Assembly (NCBI RefSeq): GCF_027853915.1
Contig: NZ_JAQGLA010000005.1
Location: 124,001 to 188,000 of the forward strand
Reading direction: 5' to 3'
Length of the DNA stretch: 64,000 bases
Origin: Saccharopolyspora oryzae
GTDB lineage: Bacteria > Actinomycetota > Actinomycetes > Mycobacteriales > Pseudonocardiaceae
The notes beneath the pieces were generated by a model. It was not told the DNA's origin. It was given only the letters and a program-made list of their open reading frames with translations, and did no database searches. The stretch's first letter is position 1. Each line of letters opens with the position of its first letter. The position numbers and the translations under genes are program-made. This document shows, piece by piece, positions 15,850-24,099 of this stretch.

Positions 15850-17682
15850 GTGAGCACCTACCCCGAGGCGAAGATCCCCGAGAAGCTTTTCGACGACCCC
15901 GAGCGGGAGGCCCGGTGGCGGGCCCGCTTCAGCGCGCCGCGCGTGTCGCTGCCGGACTGGGCCCGCGACGCCCCGCAGCGCAGCCTGTACGTGTCGAACT
16001 TCAGCGGCACCTGGGAGCTCTACGCGTGGGACCGCGACGCGGACAAGCACCGCCAGGTGACCGACCGCCCGAACGGGACGTTCCACGGCACGCTGTCCGC
16101 GGACGGCGAGCAGATCTGGTGGTTCGACGACACCGACGGCGACGAGTTCGGCAGCTGGCGGGTGGAGCCGTTCGCCTCGGGCGAGGCGAAGCCGGCGCTG
16201 CCGGGCACGCACCCCGGCTACCCGGCCGGTCTGGAACTGGGCCGGTCGGTGATCGGCATGGGGATGTCCACCGATGACGGCGTGACGGTGTGGGTGGTGC
16301 GCGACGGCCGTCCGGAGGTGCTCTACGAGCACGAGCAGGACGGCGGGCTGTCCGCGATGTCCTGGGACGAGTCGATGCTGGTGATCTCGCACTCCGAGCA
16401 CGGCGACAGCCGGCACCCGGCGCTGCGGGTGCTGCGCACCGACGGTTCCGAGGTCGGCGAGAAGTGGGACGGCCCGGGCAAAGGGCTGGACGCGCTGGAG
16501 TTCGCGCCGGTCACCGGTGACCCCCGGCTGCTGGTGCTGCACGAGCGCCGCGGCAAGGAGGAGCTGCTGATCTGGGACGTCGCGGCGGACACCGAGACCG
16601 AGATCGAGCTCGACCTGCCCGGCGAGGTCTCGGCGGACTGGTACCCGGACGGCAAGTCGCTGCTGATCGCGCACACCCACCACGCGCGGACCACCATGCA
16701 CCGCTACGACCTGGCGGACAAGACGCTGACCGAGCTGGCCACGCCACCGGGCACGGTGGCGGGCGCGTCGGTGCGGCCGGACCACGCGGTGGAGTACGCG
16801 TGGTCGTCGGCGGCGACCCCGTCGCTGATCCGCACGGTTTCCGCGGACGGCGAGGACCAGGTCCTGCTGACCCCGCCCGGTGACCGGCCGCCGGGCTCGG
16901 AAGCCGTCAGCGACGTGTTCGTCGAGGTGCCGTACGGGCCGAACGACACCGTCCACGCGCTGGTCGCGCGCCCGGCCGGCGCCGGGGACGGGCCGATCCC
17001 GACGGTGTTCAACCTGCACGGCGGTCCGCACGCGGCCGACGAGGACCGGTTCTCCGCCTACCGCGCGGCCTGGCTGGACGCCGGGTTCGCGGTGGTGGAG
17101 ATCAACTACCGGGGCTCCACCGGCTACGGCTCGCCCTGGCGCGACGCGATCGAGGGACGGCCGGGGCTGACCGAGCTCGAGGACGTCGCGCGGGTGCACG
17201 ACTGGGCCGTCGAGGCCGGGTTGACGACCCCGTCGCTGAGCATCGTCGCCGGTGCGTCCTGGGGCGGGTACCTGACGCTGCTGGCGCTGGGCACGCAGCC
17301 GGAGCGGTGGGCAGGCGGTGTCGCCGGTGTTCCGGTGGCCGACTACGTCTCGGCCTACGCCGACGAGATGGAGCCGCTGCGGGCCTACGACCGCGCGCTG
17401 TTCGGCGGTGCACCGGAGGACGTGCCGGAGGTGTACGAGAAGGCCTCCCCGATCACCTACGTGGACCAGGTTCGGGTGCCGACGCTGGTGCTGGCCGGGG
17501 ACAACGACCCGCGCTGCCCGATCCAGCAGATCCTGAACTACCTGGACCGGTTGGGGCAGCGGGACATCCCGTTCGAGTTCTACCGCTACGACGCGGGCCA
17601 CGGTTCGCTGGTGGTGGCGGAGACGCTGCGCCAGGTGGCGGCGGAGATCCACTTCGCCCGCCGCGCCGTCGGCCTGGGCTGA
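15850..17682 (+). CDS. S9 family prolyl oligopeptidase-type serine peptidase
   Basis: The 610-residue protein has an N-terminal beta-propeller (repeats such as DGEQIWWFDDTDGDEFGSW) and a C-terminal alpha/beta-hydrolase domain with an NLHGGPHA oxyanion-hole motif. The predicted catalytic triad is S470 in GASWGG, D553 in GDNDPRCP and H584 in DAGHGS. This is the acylaminoacyl-peptidase/dipeptidyl-peptidase IV-like branch that releases short peptides. No signal peptide is seen, so it is probably cytoplasmic. CACTAT lies six bases before GTG 15850, consistent with a leaderless start. It is convergent with a methyltransferase-like gene, with a strong hairpin between. Confidence 0.92.
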   Translation: MSTYPEAKIPEKLFDDPEREARWRARFSAPRVSLPDWARDAPQRSLYVSNFSGTWELYAWDRDADKHRQVTDRPNGTFHGTLSADGEQIWWFDDTDGDEFGSWRVEPFASGEAKPALPGTHPGYPAGLELGRSVIGMGMSTDDGVTVWVVRDGRPEVLYEHEQDGGLSAMSWDESMLVISHSEHGDSRHPALRVLRTDGSEVGEKWDGPGKGLDALEFAPVTGDPRLLVLHERRGKEELLIWDVAADTETEIELDLPGEVSADWYPDGKSLLIAHTHHARTTMHRYDLADKTLTELATPPGTVAGASVRPDHAVEYAWSSAATPSLIRTVSADGEDQVLLTPPGDRPPGSEAVSDVFVEVPYGPNDTVHALVARPAGAGDGPIPTVFNLHGGPHAADEDRFSAYRAAWLDAGFAVVEINYRGSTGYGSPWRDAIEGRPGLTELEDVARVHDWAVEAGLTTPSLSIVAGASWGGYLTLLALGTQPERWAGGVAGVPVADYVSAYADEMEPLRAYDRALFGGAPEDVPEVYEKASPITYVDQVRVPTLVLAGDNDPRCPIQQILNYLDRLGQRDIPFEFYRYDAGHGSLVVAETLRQVAAEIHFARRAVGLG

Positions 17683-17687
17683 TCACC

Positions 17688-17728
17688 CCGGTCCGGCAGG
17701 CCTCGCCCGGCGGGGTCTGCCGGACCGG
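17688..17728. terminator. Bidirectional terminator
   Basis: CCGGTCCGGCAG pairs perfectly with CTGCCGGACCGG over a 17-base loop, between the convergent stops at 17682 and 17732. Confidence 0.85.
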
Positions 17729-17731
17729 AGC

Positions 17732-18403
17732 TCACGGCTCCGGCCAGGGGATTTCTCCCACGCGGTGGGAGTTTCGGAGCCAGCTCAGCTCCCGCTCGTG
17801 CTGCGGGTCGGCGTGGGTGGCGACGCCCTGGACCAGCGGGACGCGCACGTGCGCGGCGGGCCAGAACCAGTCGGCTCGGCGCACCACCATCCCCGCCAGC
17901 TGCACCTGGGACAGGACTTCCACGTTGAGGCTGCAGCGCCGGGTTCCCCGCAGCATCTCCTGCGCCTTGTCCTGGGCCTGCCCGACCACGCCGGGGGCTC
18001 GGGTGTGCTCGAGGAACAGGAACAGCCCGGCGGGGCGCAGGATGCGGCTGACCTCCCGCAGCACCGCGCGGGGTTCTTCCGCGCAGCACAGCGAGAAGCG
18101 GTCGACGACCGCGTCGAAGGTGTCGTCCGGGAACGGCAGCTGCTCCGGGGCGGCGTCGATCTGTTCCGTCCCGAGGTCGCTGCGGGCGCGGCCGGCTTCC
18201 GCTGTCGCGCCGATCAGCACGAGCTGGCGGACGTGGCGGTAGCCGAGCAGGTCTTCCGGGGCGAACGCGCCCTCGTCGAGGACCCGACCGGCGGCTCTCC
18301 TACCGGTCAGGGTGCGGAAGCGGTGGAGCATCTCCACCGGCGCGGGCACGTCCGCGCGCTTGTAGTGGCACTGGGCGCGCACCGCGTTGACCTGCGGTGC
18401 CAT
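17732..18403 (-). CDS. Class I SAM methyltransferase-like protein with weak motif I
   Basis: The 223-residue protein has the Methyltransf_11 core around APEQLPFPDDTFDAVVDRFSL, then VLREVSRILRPAGLFLFLEH, the usual motifs II-III region. The glycine-rich motif I is poor: the expected E-x-G-x-G-x-G reads VLDEGAFAPE, and the following strand is LVLIGATAEAGRA. It may therefore bind SAM weakly or have lost activity. Substrate is unknown. It lies alone, convergent with the peptidase gene, and upstream it faces the GNAT gene at 18476 on the same strand. Confidence 0.75.
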   Translation of the reverse strand: MAPQVNAVRAQCHYKRADVPAPVEMLHRFRTLTGRRAAGRVLDEGAFAPEDLLGYRHVRQLVLIGATAEAGRARSDLGTEQIDAAPEQLPFPDDTFDAVVDRFSLCCAEEPRAVLREVSRILRPAGLFLFLEHTRAPGVVGQAQDKAQEMLRGTRRCSLNVEVLSQVQLAGMVVRRADWFWPAAHVRVPLVQGVATHADPQHERELSWLRNSHRVGEIPWPEP

Positions 18404-18475
18404 ACCCGCAGAATGCGCGGCTCGCAGGCCTTCTACCAGGGGCTTCCGGCCCGATGGAGGTCCTGTTCCCGGTCG

Positions 18476-18988
18476 TCAGACCAGGTCGAGCCGGTACTCC
18501 AGCTCGTCGAGCTGCTGCCCCCACTGCCGGACCGGTTTCCGCTCGACGCAGCGGAATCCGGCGTCGAGGTAGAGGTGCGCCGCGGCTTCCAGCTGACCGA
18601 CCGTCCACAGCCGGACCTGCTTGAACTCCCGCTCCCGCGCGTGGTCGAGCAGGGCGCCGATCAGCTGCCTGCCGACGCCGGCACCTCGCACCTCGGGCGA
18701 CACCAGGAACCACCGCAGCTGCGCGGTGCCCGCGCCTTCGTCGGTGAGCCCGACGGTGCCCACGACCTCGCCGTCCCGCTCGGCGATCCACAGCCGCCCC
18801 GGATCGGCGCCCGGTTCGTCGCGGGCTTCGCCGAGCGCTGCGGCGAAAGCGGCCAGGCCGCTGGCGACGTGCGCCTCGAAGCGTTCGTCGAAGCAGTGCT
18901 CGCGCGCGTAGAACCTGCCGTGCATGGCCAGGACGGTGCCCAGGTCGCCCGGTCTCGGACCGGTCCGGATGGTGATCTCGGAAGCCAT
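18476..18988 (-). CDS. GNAT-family N-acetyltransferase
   Basis: The 170-residue product has the GNAT fold: a GEVVGTVGLTD strand, the acetyl-CoA loop VSPEVRGAGVGRQLIGALLDHA (R-x-x-G-x-G/A) and the C-terminal AAAHLYLDAGFRCVER strand-helix. The AREHCFDERFEAHVASGLAAF segment near the N-terminus is seen in GNATs often fused or linked to MarR or TetR regulators. The substrate is unknown. It is divergent from a TetR gene; an 18-base palindrome stands right upstream of its start, so it is the likely regulated target. Confidence 0.88.
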   Translation of the reverse strand: MASEITIRTGPRPGDLGTVLAMHGRFYAREHCFDERFEAHVASGLAAFAAALGEARDEPGADPGRLWIAERDGEVVGTVGLTDEGAGTAQLRWFLVSPEVRGAGVGRQLIGALLDHAREREFKQVRLWTVGQLEAAAHLYLDAGFRCVERKPVRQWGQQLDELEYRLDLV

Positions 18989-19002
18989 GTCCCGCTCCTG
19001 TG

Positions 19003-19020
19003 GTGAAACAGTCGTTTCAC
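19003..19020. promoter_or_regulatory. Probable TetR operator (GNAT/TetR divergent region)
   Basis: GTGAAACAGTCGTTTCAC is a palindrome of two perfect 7-base half-sites (GTGAAAC, GTTTCAC) with a 4-base spacer. It lies 15 bases upstream of the GNAT start and 44 before the TetR start, next to TAGGCT at 19024. Confidence 0.75.
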
Positions 19021-19063
19021 TCGTAGGCTAGCAGTCCGACCGGGACCGGAACAGAGGGCGACG

Positions 19064-19594
19064 ATGACCGAGCAGGACGAGGGACGCCGCGGCGAACTGC
19101 TCGTGAAGCTCCTGGACTACTCCGCCGCGCACGGCCTTTCGGAGACCTCGCTGCGCCCGCTCGCGGCAGCGGTCGGCTCCAGCCCGCGCATGCTGCTGTA
19201 CTTCTTCGGGTCCAAGGAAGGCCTGGTCCGCGAAGTGCACCGCTACGCCCGCGACGTCCAGCTCCGGCTGCTCGCCGACACCCTCGCCGATTGCCGGGAC
19301 CGGGCCGAAGCGCTGCGGGCGCTGTGGCGCTGGCTCAGCGACCCGGCGCACCACGACGTGACCCGGTTCTTCTTCGAGAGCTACGCGCGCTCGTTGCGCG
19401 GCGGCGCCTGGGAGGGCTTCGCCGAGGCCAGCGTCCGCGAATGGCTGCCGCCCCTCCAGCGCGCCCTCGGCGGCTCCGGAACCGACGCCACCCTGGTCCT
19501 GGCGGCGCTGCGCGGACTGGTCCTCGACCTGCTGGCCACCGGGGACGTGGAGCGCGCGGACGCCGCGTTCGAAGCGCTGCTGGCCACCATGTGA
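19064..19594 (+). CDS. TetR-family transcriptional regulator
   Basis: The 176-residue protein has an N-terminal HTH (LLDYSAAHGLSETSLRPLAAAVGSS, then SPRMLLYFFGSKEGLVREV). A short C-terminal ligand domain contains VTRFFFESYARSLRGG and a final VLAALRGLVLDLLATGD helix. The F-x-x-K/S-K-E-x-L capping is typical. It is shorter than average for TetR proteins but intact. The perfect palindrome at 19003-19020 in front of it is the expected autoregulatory site and also covers the divergent acetyltransferase promoter. Confidence 0.88.
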   Translation: MTEQDEGRRGELLVKLLDYSAAHGLSETSLRPLAAAVGSSPRMLLYFFGSKEGLVREVHRYARDVQLRLLADTLADCRDRAEALRALWRWLSDPAHHDVTRFFFESYARSLRGGAWEGFAEASVREWLPPLQRALGGSGTDATLVLAALRGLVLDLLATGDVERADAAFEALLATM

Positions 19595-19636
19595 GATGGC
19601 CAGCAGATCGGAATATCTCGTTCCGCGCGGTTGTCG

Positions 19637-20710
19637 ATGCCTGTCGTGAGCCATCTCTTCGAACCGATCAAGCTGCGCGACCTCGCCATCCGCAACCGCG
19701 CCTGGGTCTCGCCCATGTGCCAGTACTCCGCGACCGACGGTGTGCCGAACGACTGGCACCTGGTGCACCTCGGCCAGTTCGCCACCGGCGGCGCCGGGCT
19801 GATCATCGCCGAGGCGACCGCCGTGGTCCCGGAAGGCCGGATCAGCCCCGGTGACACCGGCCTGTGGAACGACGAGCAGGTCGCGGCCTGGCGCCGGATC
19901 AACGACTTCGCGCACGCGCAGGGCGCGGCGACGGGCGTGCAACTCGCGCACGCCGGATTCAAGGCGTCCACCTCCGCGCCGTGGGAGGGCGGGCAGACCG
20001 TTCCGGTCTCCGAGGGCGGTTGGGAGACGGTCAGCTCGACCGACAAGGCCTTCGGCAACCTCGCCGCGCCGCGCGCCCTGACCGAAGCCGAGGTCGCGGA
20101 GCTGCCCGCCCAGTTCGCGGCGGCCGCCCGCCGGGCCGAAGCGGCCGGGTTCGACGTGATCGAGCTGCACTTCGCGCACGGCTACCTGGCGCACCAGTTC
20201 TACTCGCCGCTGGTCAACGACCGCACCGACCGCTACGGCGGCGACTTCGACAACCGGGTGCGGGCGCTGCTGGAGATCACCGACGCGGTCCGCGAGGCGT
20301 GGCCGGCGGACCGGCCGCTGTTCGCGCGGATCTCGGCGACCGACTGGGTCGAGGGCGGCTGGACCGGCGAGGACTCGGTGCGGCTGTCCCGCCTGCTCGC
20401 CGAGCGCGGGGTCGACCTGGTGGACGCCTCGACCGGCGGCGCGGTGCCGAAGGCCGACATCCCGGTCAGCGCCGGCTACCAGGTGCGCTTCGCCCGCCAG
20501 GTGCGCGCCGAGGCGGAGGTGCCGACCGCGGCGGTCGGCCTGATCACCTCGCCGGAGCAGGCGGAGGAGATCGTCGCTTCGGGCTCGGCGGACGCGGTCC
20601 TGCTCGGCCGCGAGCTGCTCCGCGACCCGCACTGGCCGCTCCGCGCGGCCGACCGGCTGCACGCGGACAACATCTGGCCGAAGCAGTACGAGCGCGCCCG
20701 CCGCATCTGA
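19637..20710 (+). CDS. Old yellow enzyme family NADH:flavin oxidoreductase (YqjM/XenA-like)
   Basis: The 357-residue TIM-barrel flavoenzyme has LFEPIKLRDLAIRNRAWVSPMCQYSA at the N-terminus. The SPMCQYS segment, with its FMN-modulating cysteine, defines the thermophilic-like/YqjM subgroup. GVQLAHAGFKAS and ELHFAHGYLAHQFYSPLVNDRTDRYGG carry the substrate-binding HAG and H-G-Y segments; VGLITSPEQAEEI and DAVLLGRELLRDP form the FMN-phosphate site. It reduces activated C=C bonds with NAD(P)H. Start is ATG 19637 (GTG 19646 possible); no clear ribosome site is present. It follows the TetR gene by 42 bases and may be under the same control. Confidence 0.92.
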   Translation: MPVVSHLFEPIKLRDLAIRNRAWVSPMCQYSATDGVPNDWHLVHLGQFATGGAGLIIAEATAVVPEGRISPGDTGLWNDEQVAAWRRINDFAHAQGAATGVQLAHAGFKASTSAPWEGGQTVPVSEGGWETVSSTDKAFGNLAAPRALTEAEVAELPAQFAAAARRAEAAGFDVIELHFAHGYLAHQFYSPLVNDRTDRYGGDFDNRVRALLEITDAVREAWPADRPLFARISATDWVEGGWTGEDSVRLSRLLAERGVDLVDASTGGAVPKADIPVSAGYQVRFARQVRAEAEVPTAAVGLITSPEQAEEIVASGSADAVLLGRELLRDPHWPLRAADRLHADNIWPKQYERARRI

Positions 20711-20724
20711 TCACCCGAGGTAGG

Positions 20725-20763
20725 AGGTGCCTCCCGCCGACCCCACCGGCGGAAGGCACCTTT
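20725..20763 (+). terminator. Rho-independent terminator after the old yellow enzyme gene
   Basis: AGGTGCCTCCCGCCG pairs with CGGCGGAAGGCACCT and is followed by TTTCCTCC. It starts 15 bases after the stop. Confidence 0.85.
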
Positions 20764-20807
20764 CCTCCACTGTGGACCTCCGGGGTCCAGCGGCCCGCGG
20801 TGACGCA

Positions 20808-20845
20808 AATTCAATGGAAATCGGAGGTCGAAATTCCATTGAATT
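20808..20845. repeat. Family III palindrome, copy B
   Basis: AATTCAATGGAAATCG pairs with CGAAATTCCATTGAATT (one bulged base) around GAGGT. It shares the ATCGGAGGTC centre with copy A at 11298-11329. Confidence 0.65.
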
Positions 20846-20995
20846 CGCGGAAGCCGTCGACCGGGCGGGTGATCTGTCCACAGGTGTTGGACCTGCCCAA
20901 TCGACACGTGGAGTTCAGGGAACGGGCTCGTTCGAAGTTGCCCCTGCGGTGTTCGATTCGCGTAGCCTCTTCCCAAGAACTCCTAGAACGTGAAG

Positions 20996-21535
20996 ATGGG
21001 CATGCGTACAACACCAGTCACAGCCGCAGCTGCGTTGGCCGTCACCGGCTTCCTGCTCACCGGGTGCGGGACCAGCTCGGACCACGGCGCGCATCCAGGT
21101 GACGACGAACCGTTCGTCGGCCCATCGCTGGCCGCGTTCGACCCGTGCTCAGCGCTCTCCCAGAGCGATCTCCAGCACGTCGGAGTCACCGCGCCCGGGG
21201 AACCGGTCGACGAGAACGGCGAGGTCGGCTGCGACTTCCGGGGCGACGACGAGTACCTGCTGCGGATCTCCAAGGCGGAGCAGACCGACCTGGCGGCCTG
21301 GAAGGCCCAGCGCGGCGGCTTCAACGCCTTCCAGCCGAACCAGGTCGGCACCCACCCCGGCATCAGCGCCGTGCCCAGCGGGGCGGAGTTCTCCTGGTGC
21401 CGCCAGATCGTCGGCGCCGGCGACGGCTCGGTCTCGGTGGAGATCAAGTACACCGCCGAGAACGGCCCGGCCGACGCCGAGACCTGCGACAAGGCCTTGC
21501 AGGTCGCCCAGGTCCTGGAGCCCAACCTGCCGTAG
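20996..21535 (+). CDS. DUF3558-like lipoprotein
   Basis: The 179-residue protein has a lipoprotein signal peptide with a hydrophobic core and the lipobox LLTGC, so the mature protein is anchored at the outer face of the membrane. The mature part begins with a Ser/His/Asp-rich linker, then DPCSALSQSDLQHVG, GCDFRGDD, FSWCRQIVGAGDGSVSVEI and ADAETCDKALQVAQ. The four paired cysteines and the D-P-C-x-x-L start are typical of DUF3558 proteins of Pseudonocardiales and mycobacteria. Function is unknown. ATG 20996 lies six bases after TAGAAC; GTG 20990 and ATG 21002 are alternatives. Confidence 0.8.
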   Translation: MGMRTTPVTAAAALAVTGFLLTGCGTSSDHGAHPGDDEPFVGPSLAAFDPCSALSQSDLQHVGVTAPGEPVDENGEVGCDFRGDDEYLLRISKAEQTDLAAWKAQRGGFNAFQPNQVGTHPGISAVPSGAEFSWCRQIVGAGDGSVSVEIKYTAENGPADAETCDKALQVAQVLEPNLP

Positions 21536-21543
21536 TGCCGCGG

Positions 21544-22026
21544 TCAGGACTTGATCTGCGCCTGCCACATCCAGCGGGACTTCTCCAGGTCCGCGGCGAT
21601 CGCGATGAACAGGTCCTGGGTCACCAGGTCGGTCTTGTCCGACTCGTCGATGCGGACGCGCAGGCGGCCGACCAGTTCGCCCAGCGCGTCGGTGATCGAC
21701 TCGATGACCGACTTGTCGCTGCGCCAGTCCGGCTCGAACTTCGGCAACCCGGAGCCCGCGGCCACCGTCGCGGCCCGCCCGTCCGGTGAGACGCCGATGG
21801 CCGCGGCGCGTTCCGCGACGTCGTCGGCGAAGCCGCGCGCGGTGTCGACCAGTTCGTCGAGCTGCAGGTGCACGTCGCGGAAGAAGCGGCCGACGACGTT
21901 CCAGTGCGCCTGCTTGGCCACCAGGTGCAGGTCGATCAAGTCGAGCAGCGTCGCCTGCAGCAGCTTGCCGGTGACGTCCTGGTCCTGGTCGTTGAGCGGG
22001 CTGGTGATCGGAGACTTCTGGGCCAT
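21544..22026 (-). CDS. dps: Dps-family ferritin-like DNA-protection protein
   Basis: The 160-residue product is a four-helix-bundle Dps protein. The first helix has LLDLIDLHLVAKQAHWNVVGRFF and the second DVHLQLDELVDTARGFADDVAERAAAIG. These give the H, D and E ligands (K-Q-A-H-W-N-V, H-x-x-L-D-E-L-x-D) of the inter-subunit ferroxidase centre, which oxidises iron with peroxide. A C-terminal DLFIAIAADLEKSRWMWQAQ helix closes it. A long basic DNA-binding tail is absent, so DNA binding is uncertain. It is convergent with the lipoprotein gene, the stops being eight bases apart. Confidence 0.92.
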   Translation of the reverse strand: MAQKSPITSPLNDQDQDVTGKLLQATLLDLIDLHLVAKQAHWNVVGRFFRDVHLQLDELVDTARGFADDVAERAAAIGVSPDGRAATVAAGSGLPKFEPDWRSDKSVIESITDALGELVGRLRVRIDESDKTDLVTQDLFIAIAADLEKSRWMWQAQIKS

Positions 22027-22105
22027 GATCGGTGCAACCTCCCCGGACGCGAGCTACTTCGCTCCGAGGGTCCTGCGCACCGCGCACCCCCGCATTTCGG
22101 AGCGC

Positions 22106-22660
22106 TCAGGAGCGGGTGGCGAAGTCGACGACCTGGTGGCCGATCGTGCGCAGGATTCCGGCGACCTTCTGATCAGCGCAGTCGCCGCCGGACTCGAAGT
22201 GCGTTTCGGCGGAGTTGACCGCGCCGCCGAGCGGGGTCGGCCAGCCGCGCAGCGCGTGCACCACGGAGCGCAGCGCCTGCAGCGTGGTGACCGTGGCCTG
22301 CCAGCCGTGGGCGATGCCGATGCAGCCGACCGCCCGGCCGTCCAGGTAGGGCCGCTCGTCGTCGCGCAGGTCCTCCGCGTAGTCCAGGGCGTTCTTGATC
22401 AGACCGGAGACGGTTCCGTGGTAGCCGGGCGAGGCGAGGATGACGCCGTCGGCGCTGCGCAGCGCCTCCACCAGCTCCAGCGCGTTGTCGGTGCGCTCGG
22501 TCAGATGCGGGTCGTAGAACGGCAGAGCCAGGCTGCTGCCGGTGATCGCGTGGACCTTGGCGCCGGCCTCCCTGGCCCCCGCCAGCGCGGCGTGCAGTGC
22601 GCGCTCGGACTGCGAGTCCGGTCGCACCGAGCCGCCGATTCCCACCACGGTCACCGTCAT
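22106..22660 (-). CDS. NADPH-dependent FMN reductase
   Basis: The 184-residue flavodoxin-like protein has the FMN-phosphate loop GGSVRPDSQSERAL near the N-terminus, LPFYDPHL, and the P-G-Y-H-G-T-V-S-G-L-I-K-N-ALDY segment (SPGYHGTVSGLIKNALDY) that is diagnostic for the NADPH-dependent FMN reductase (SsuE/azoreductase-like) family. It would supply reduced flavin to a monooxygenase or reduce quinones. It is upstream of dps on the same strand with an 80-base gap. The two may be co-expressed in oxidative stress, but this is an inference from position. Confidence 0.9.
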   Translation of the reverse strand: MTVTVVGIGGSVRPDSQSERALHAALAGAREAGAKVHAITGSSLALPFYDPHLTERTDNALELVEALRSADGVILASPGYHGTVSGLIKNALDYAEDLRDDERPYLDGRAVGCIGIAHGWQATVTTLQALRSVVHALRGWPTPLGGAVNSAETHFESGGDCADQKVAGILRTIGHQVVDFATRS

Positions 22661-22828
22661 TGCACAGATCCTTCCACCCGCTCGCCGCGCCTGTCTCCCC
22701 CGTCGGACCTCGCCACGCTACGACTTCGAGTCGGGTCGAGGTCAAAGCCGCGAGCGGTGTCCTGGAACACACCTACTAGCGGGTAGCCTCTATCCCGCCC
22801 TGCTGCCTTCCCGGGGAGGTCCACGCCC

Positions 22829-23893
22829 ATGCCCAACGTCCTCGACCAGGTGCGACCGATGCTGGAGGCCGCGGCGGTCCACGGCATCTTCGCCCTGCCC
22901 CGTCCCGTGCGTCGCCTCATCGCCGGGTCGCCCATCCGCCTGGACGACCAGGAGCTCGCCCTGGACGCCCAGCTGCTGCTCAAGCTGCAGAAGCTCAGCG
23001 GGCAGGAGAAGCTCTCGGCCCCCACGCCGGAGCTGGCCCGCGCCGCCATGCGCCGGGGGACCCGCATCAACTCGGCGCCGATCGACGGGGTGGTGGTCGC
23101 CGACCGGCAGATCCCGACCGAGCACGGCGACCTGGGTGCCCGGCTGTACCGGCCGCGGGAGCTCACCGGGATCAGCCCGCTGCTGGTGTTCTTCCACGGT
23201 GGTGGCTGGGTCATCGGCGACCTGGACAGCCACGACGACGTGTGCCGGTTCCTGGCCAAGCACGCCGACGTCCGGGTGCTGTCGGTCGACTACCGGCTCG
23301 CCCCCGAACACCGCTTCCCGGCCGCGCTGGACGACTGCCTCGACGCCTACCGCTACGCCGTCGACAACGCCGCCGAACTGGGCACCAGCAGCGACGCGAT
23401 CGCGGTCGGCGGGGACAGCGCGGGCGGCAACATGGCGGCCGCGGTGTGCCAGATCGCCGCCCGGTCCGACCTGACCGACCCGGCGTTCCAGCTGCTGATC
23501 TACCCGGCGACGGACGCCACCACGAGCCGCCCGTCCCGGAAGCTGTTCCGGCGCGGCTTCCTGATCACCGAAGAGGACACGACCTGGTTCATGGACCACT
23601 ACCAGCCCGACGAGAGCCTGCGCGACGACCCGCGCCTGTCGGTCCTGCTGACCGAGGACCTCAGCGGACTGCCCCCGGCCTGCGTGGTCACGGCCGGTTT
23701 CGACCCGCTGCGCGACGAGGGCGAGGCCTACGCGGCCCGGCTGGCCGAGGCGGGCGTGCCGGTGATCAGCCGCCGCTTCCCGGACCTGATCCACGGTTTC
23801 GTCAACCTCCGCGCCATCGGAACCCGCTTCCAGGAAGCCCTCTTCGAGATCGTCGGCTCCCTCCGAGCCGGCCTCTCCCTCCAGAAGCGCTGA
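22829..23893 (+). CDS. HSL-type alpha/beta-hydrolase (esterase/lipase)
   Basis: The 354-residue protein has the hormone-sensitive lipase motifs FFHGGGWVIGDLDSHD (H-G-G-G-W oxyanion hole), VDYRLAPEHRFPAALDD and the nucleophile elbow GGDSAGGNMAAA. The acid and histidine lie in TAGFDPLRDEGEAYA and FPDLIHGFVNL. About 80 N-terminal residues form a helical cap of the type seen in actinobacterial LipH/LipN-like esterases. It hydrolyses short- or medium-chain esters by analogy. RBS GGGGAGG precedes ATG 22829. Two family I hairpins follow the gene. Confidence 0.9.
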   Translation: MPNVLDQVRPMLEAAAVHGIFALPRPVRRLIAGSPIRLDDQELALDAQLLLKLQKLSGQEKLSAPTPELARAAMRRGTRINSAPIDGVVVADRQIPTEHGDLGARLYRPRELTGISPLLVFFHGGGWVIGDLDSHDDVCRFLAKHADVRVLSVDYRLAPEHRFPAALDDCLDAYRYAVDNAAELGTSSDAIAVGGDSAGGNMAAAVCQIAARSDLTDPAFQLLIYPATDATTSRPSRKLFRRGFLITEEDTTWFMDHYQPDESLRDDPRLSVLLTEDLSGLPPACVVTAGFDPLRDEGEAYAARLAEAGVPVISRRFPDLIHGFVNLRAIGTRFQEALFEIVGSLRAGLSLQKR

Positions 23894-23897
23894 CGCA

Positions 23898-23943
23898 CCC
23901 GTGAGTCTTTTGGGCTGCCATGACAGCCCAAAAGACTCACGGG
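23898..23943. repeat. Family I palindrome, copy c
   Basis: CCCGTGAGTCTTTTGGGCTG pairs perfectly (20 bp) with its complement around CCATGA, five bases after the esterase stop. Confidence 0.75.
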
Positions 23944-23969
23944 AATCACTGCGCTGCGCCGAGCTCGTT

Positions 23970-24011
23970 CGTGAGTGGTTTGGGGTGTCATAGCGCCCCA
24001 AACCACTCACG
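23970..24011. repeat. Family I palindrome, copy d
   Basis: CGTGAGTGGTTTGGGG pairs perfectly with CCCCAAACCACTCACG around TGTCATAGCG. Two family I copies stand side by side here, 26 bases apart, with different stem bases. Confidence 0.75.
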
Positions 24012-24099
24012 AGCCTGGTCACGACAGGGCGGAGCAGCTTGTACTACTGGCCGAGGAGTTCTCCGGCCAGCTCCACCTGGAACTCATGCAGGAGGTGCG

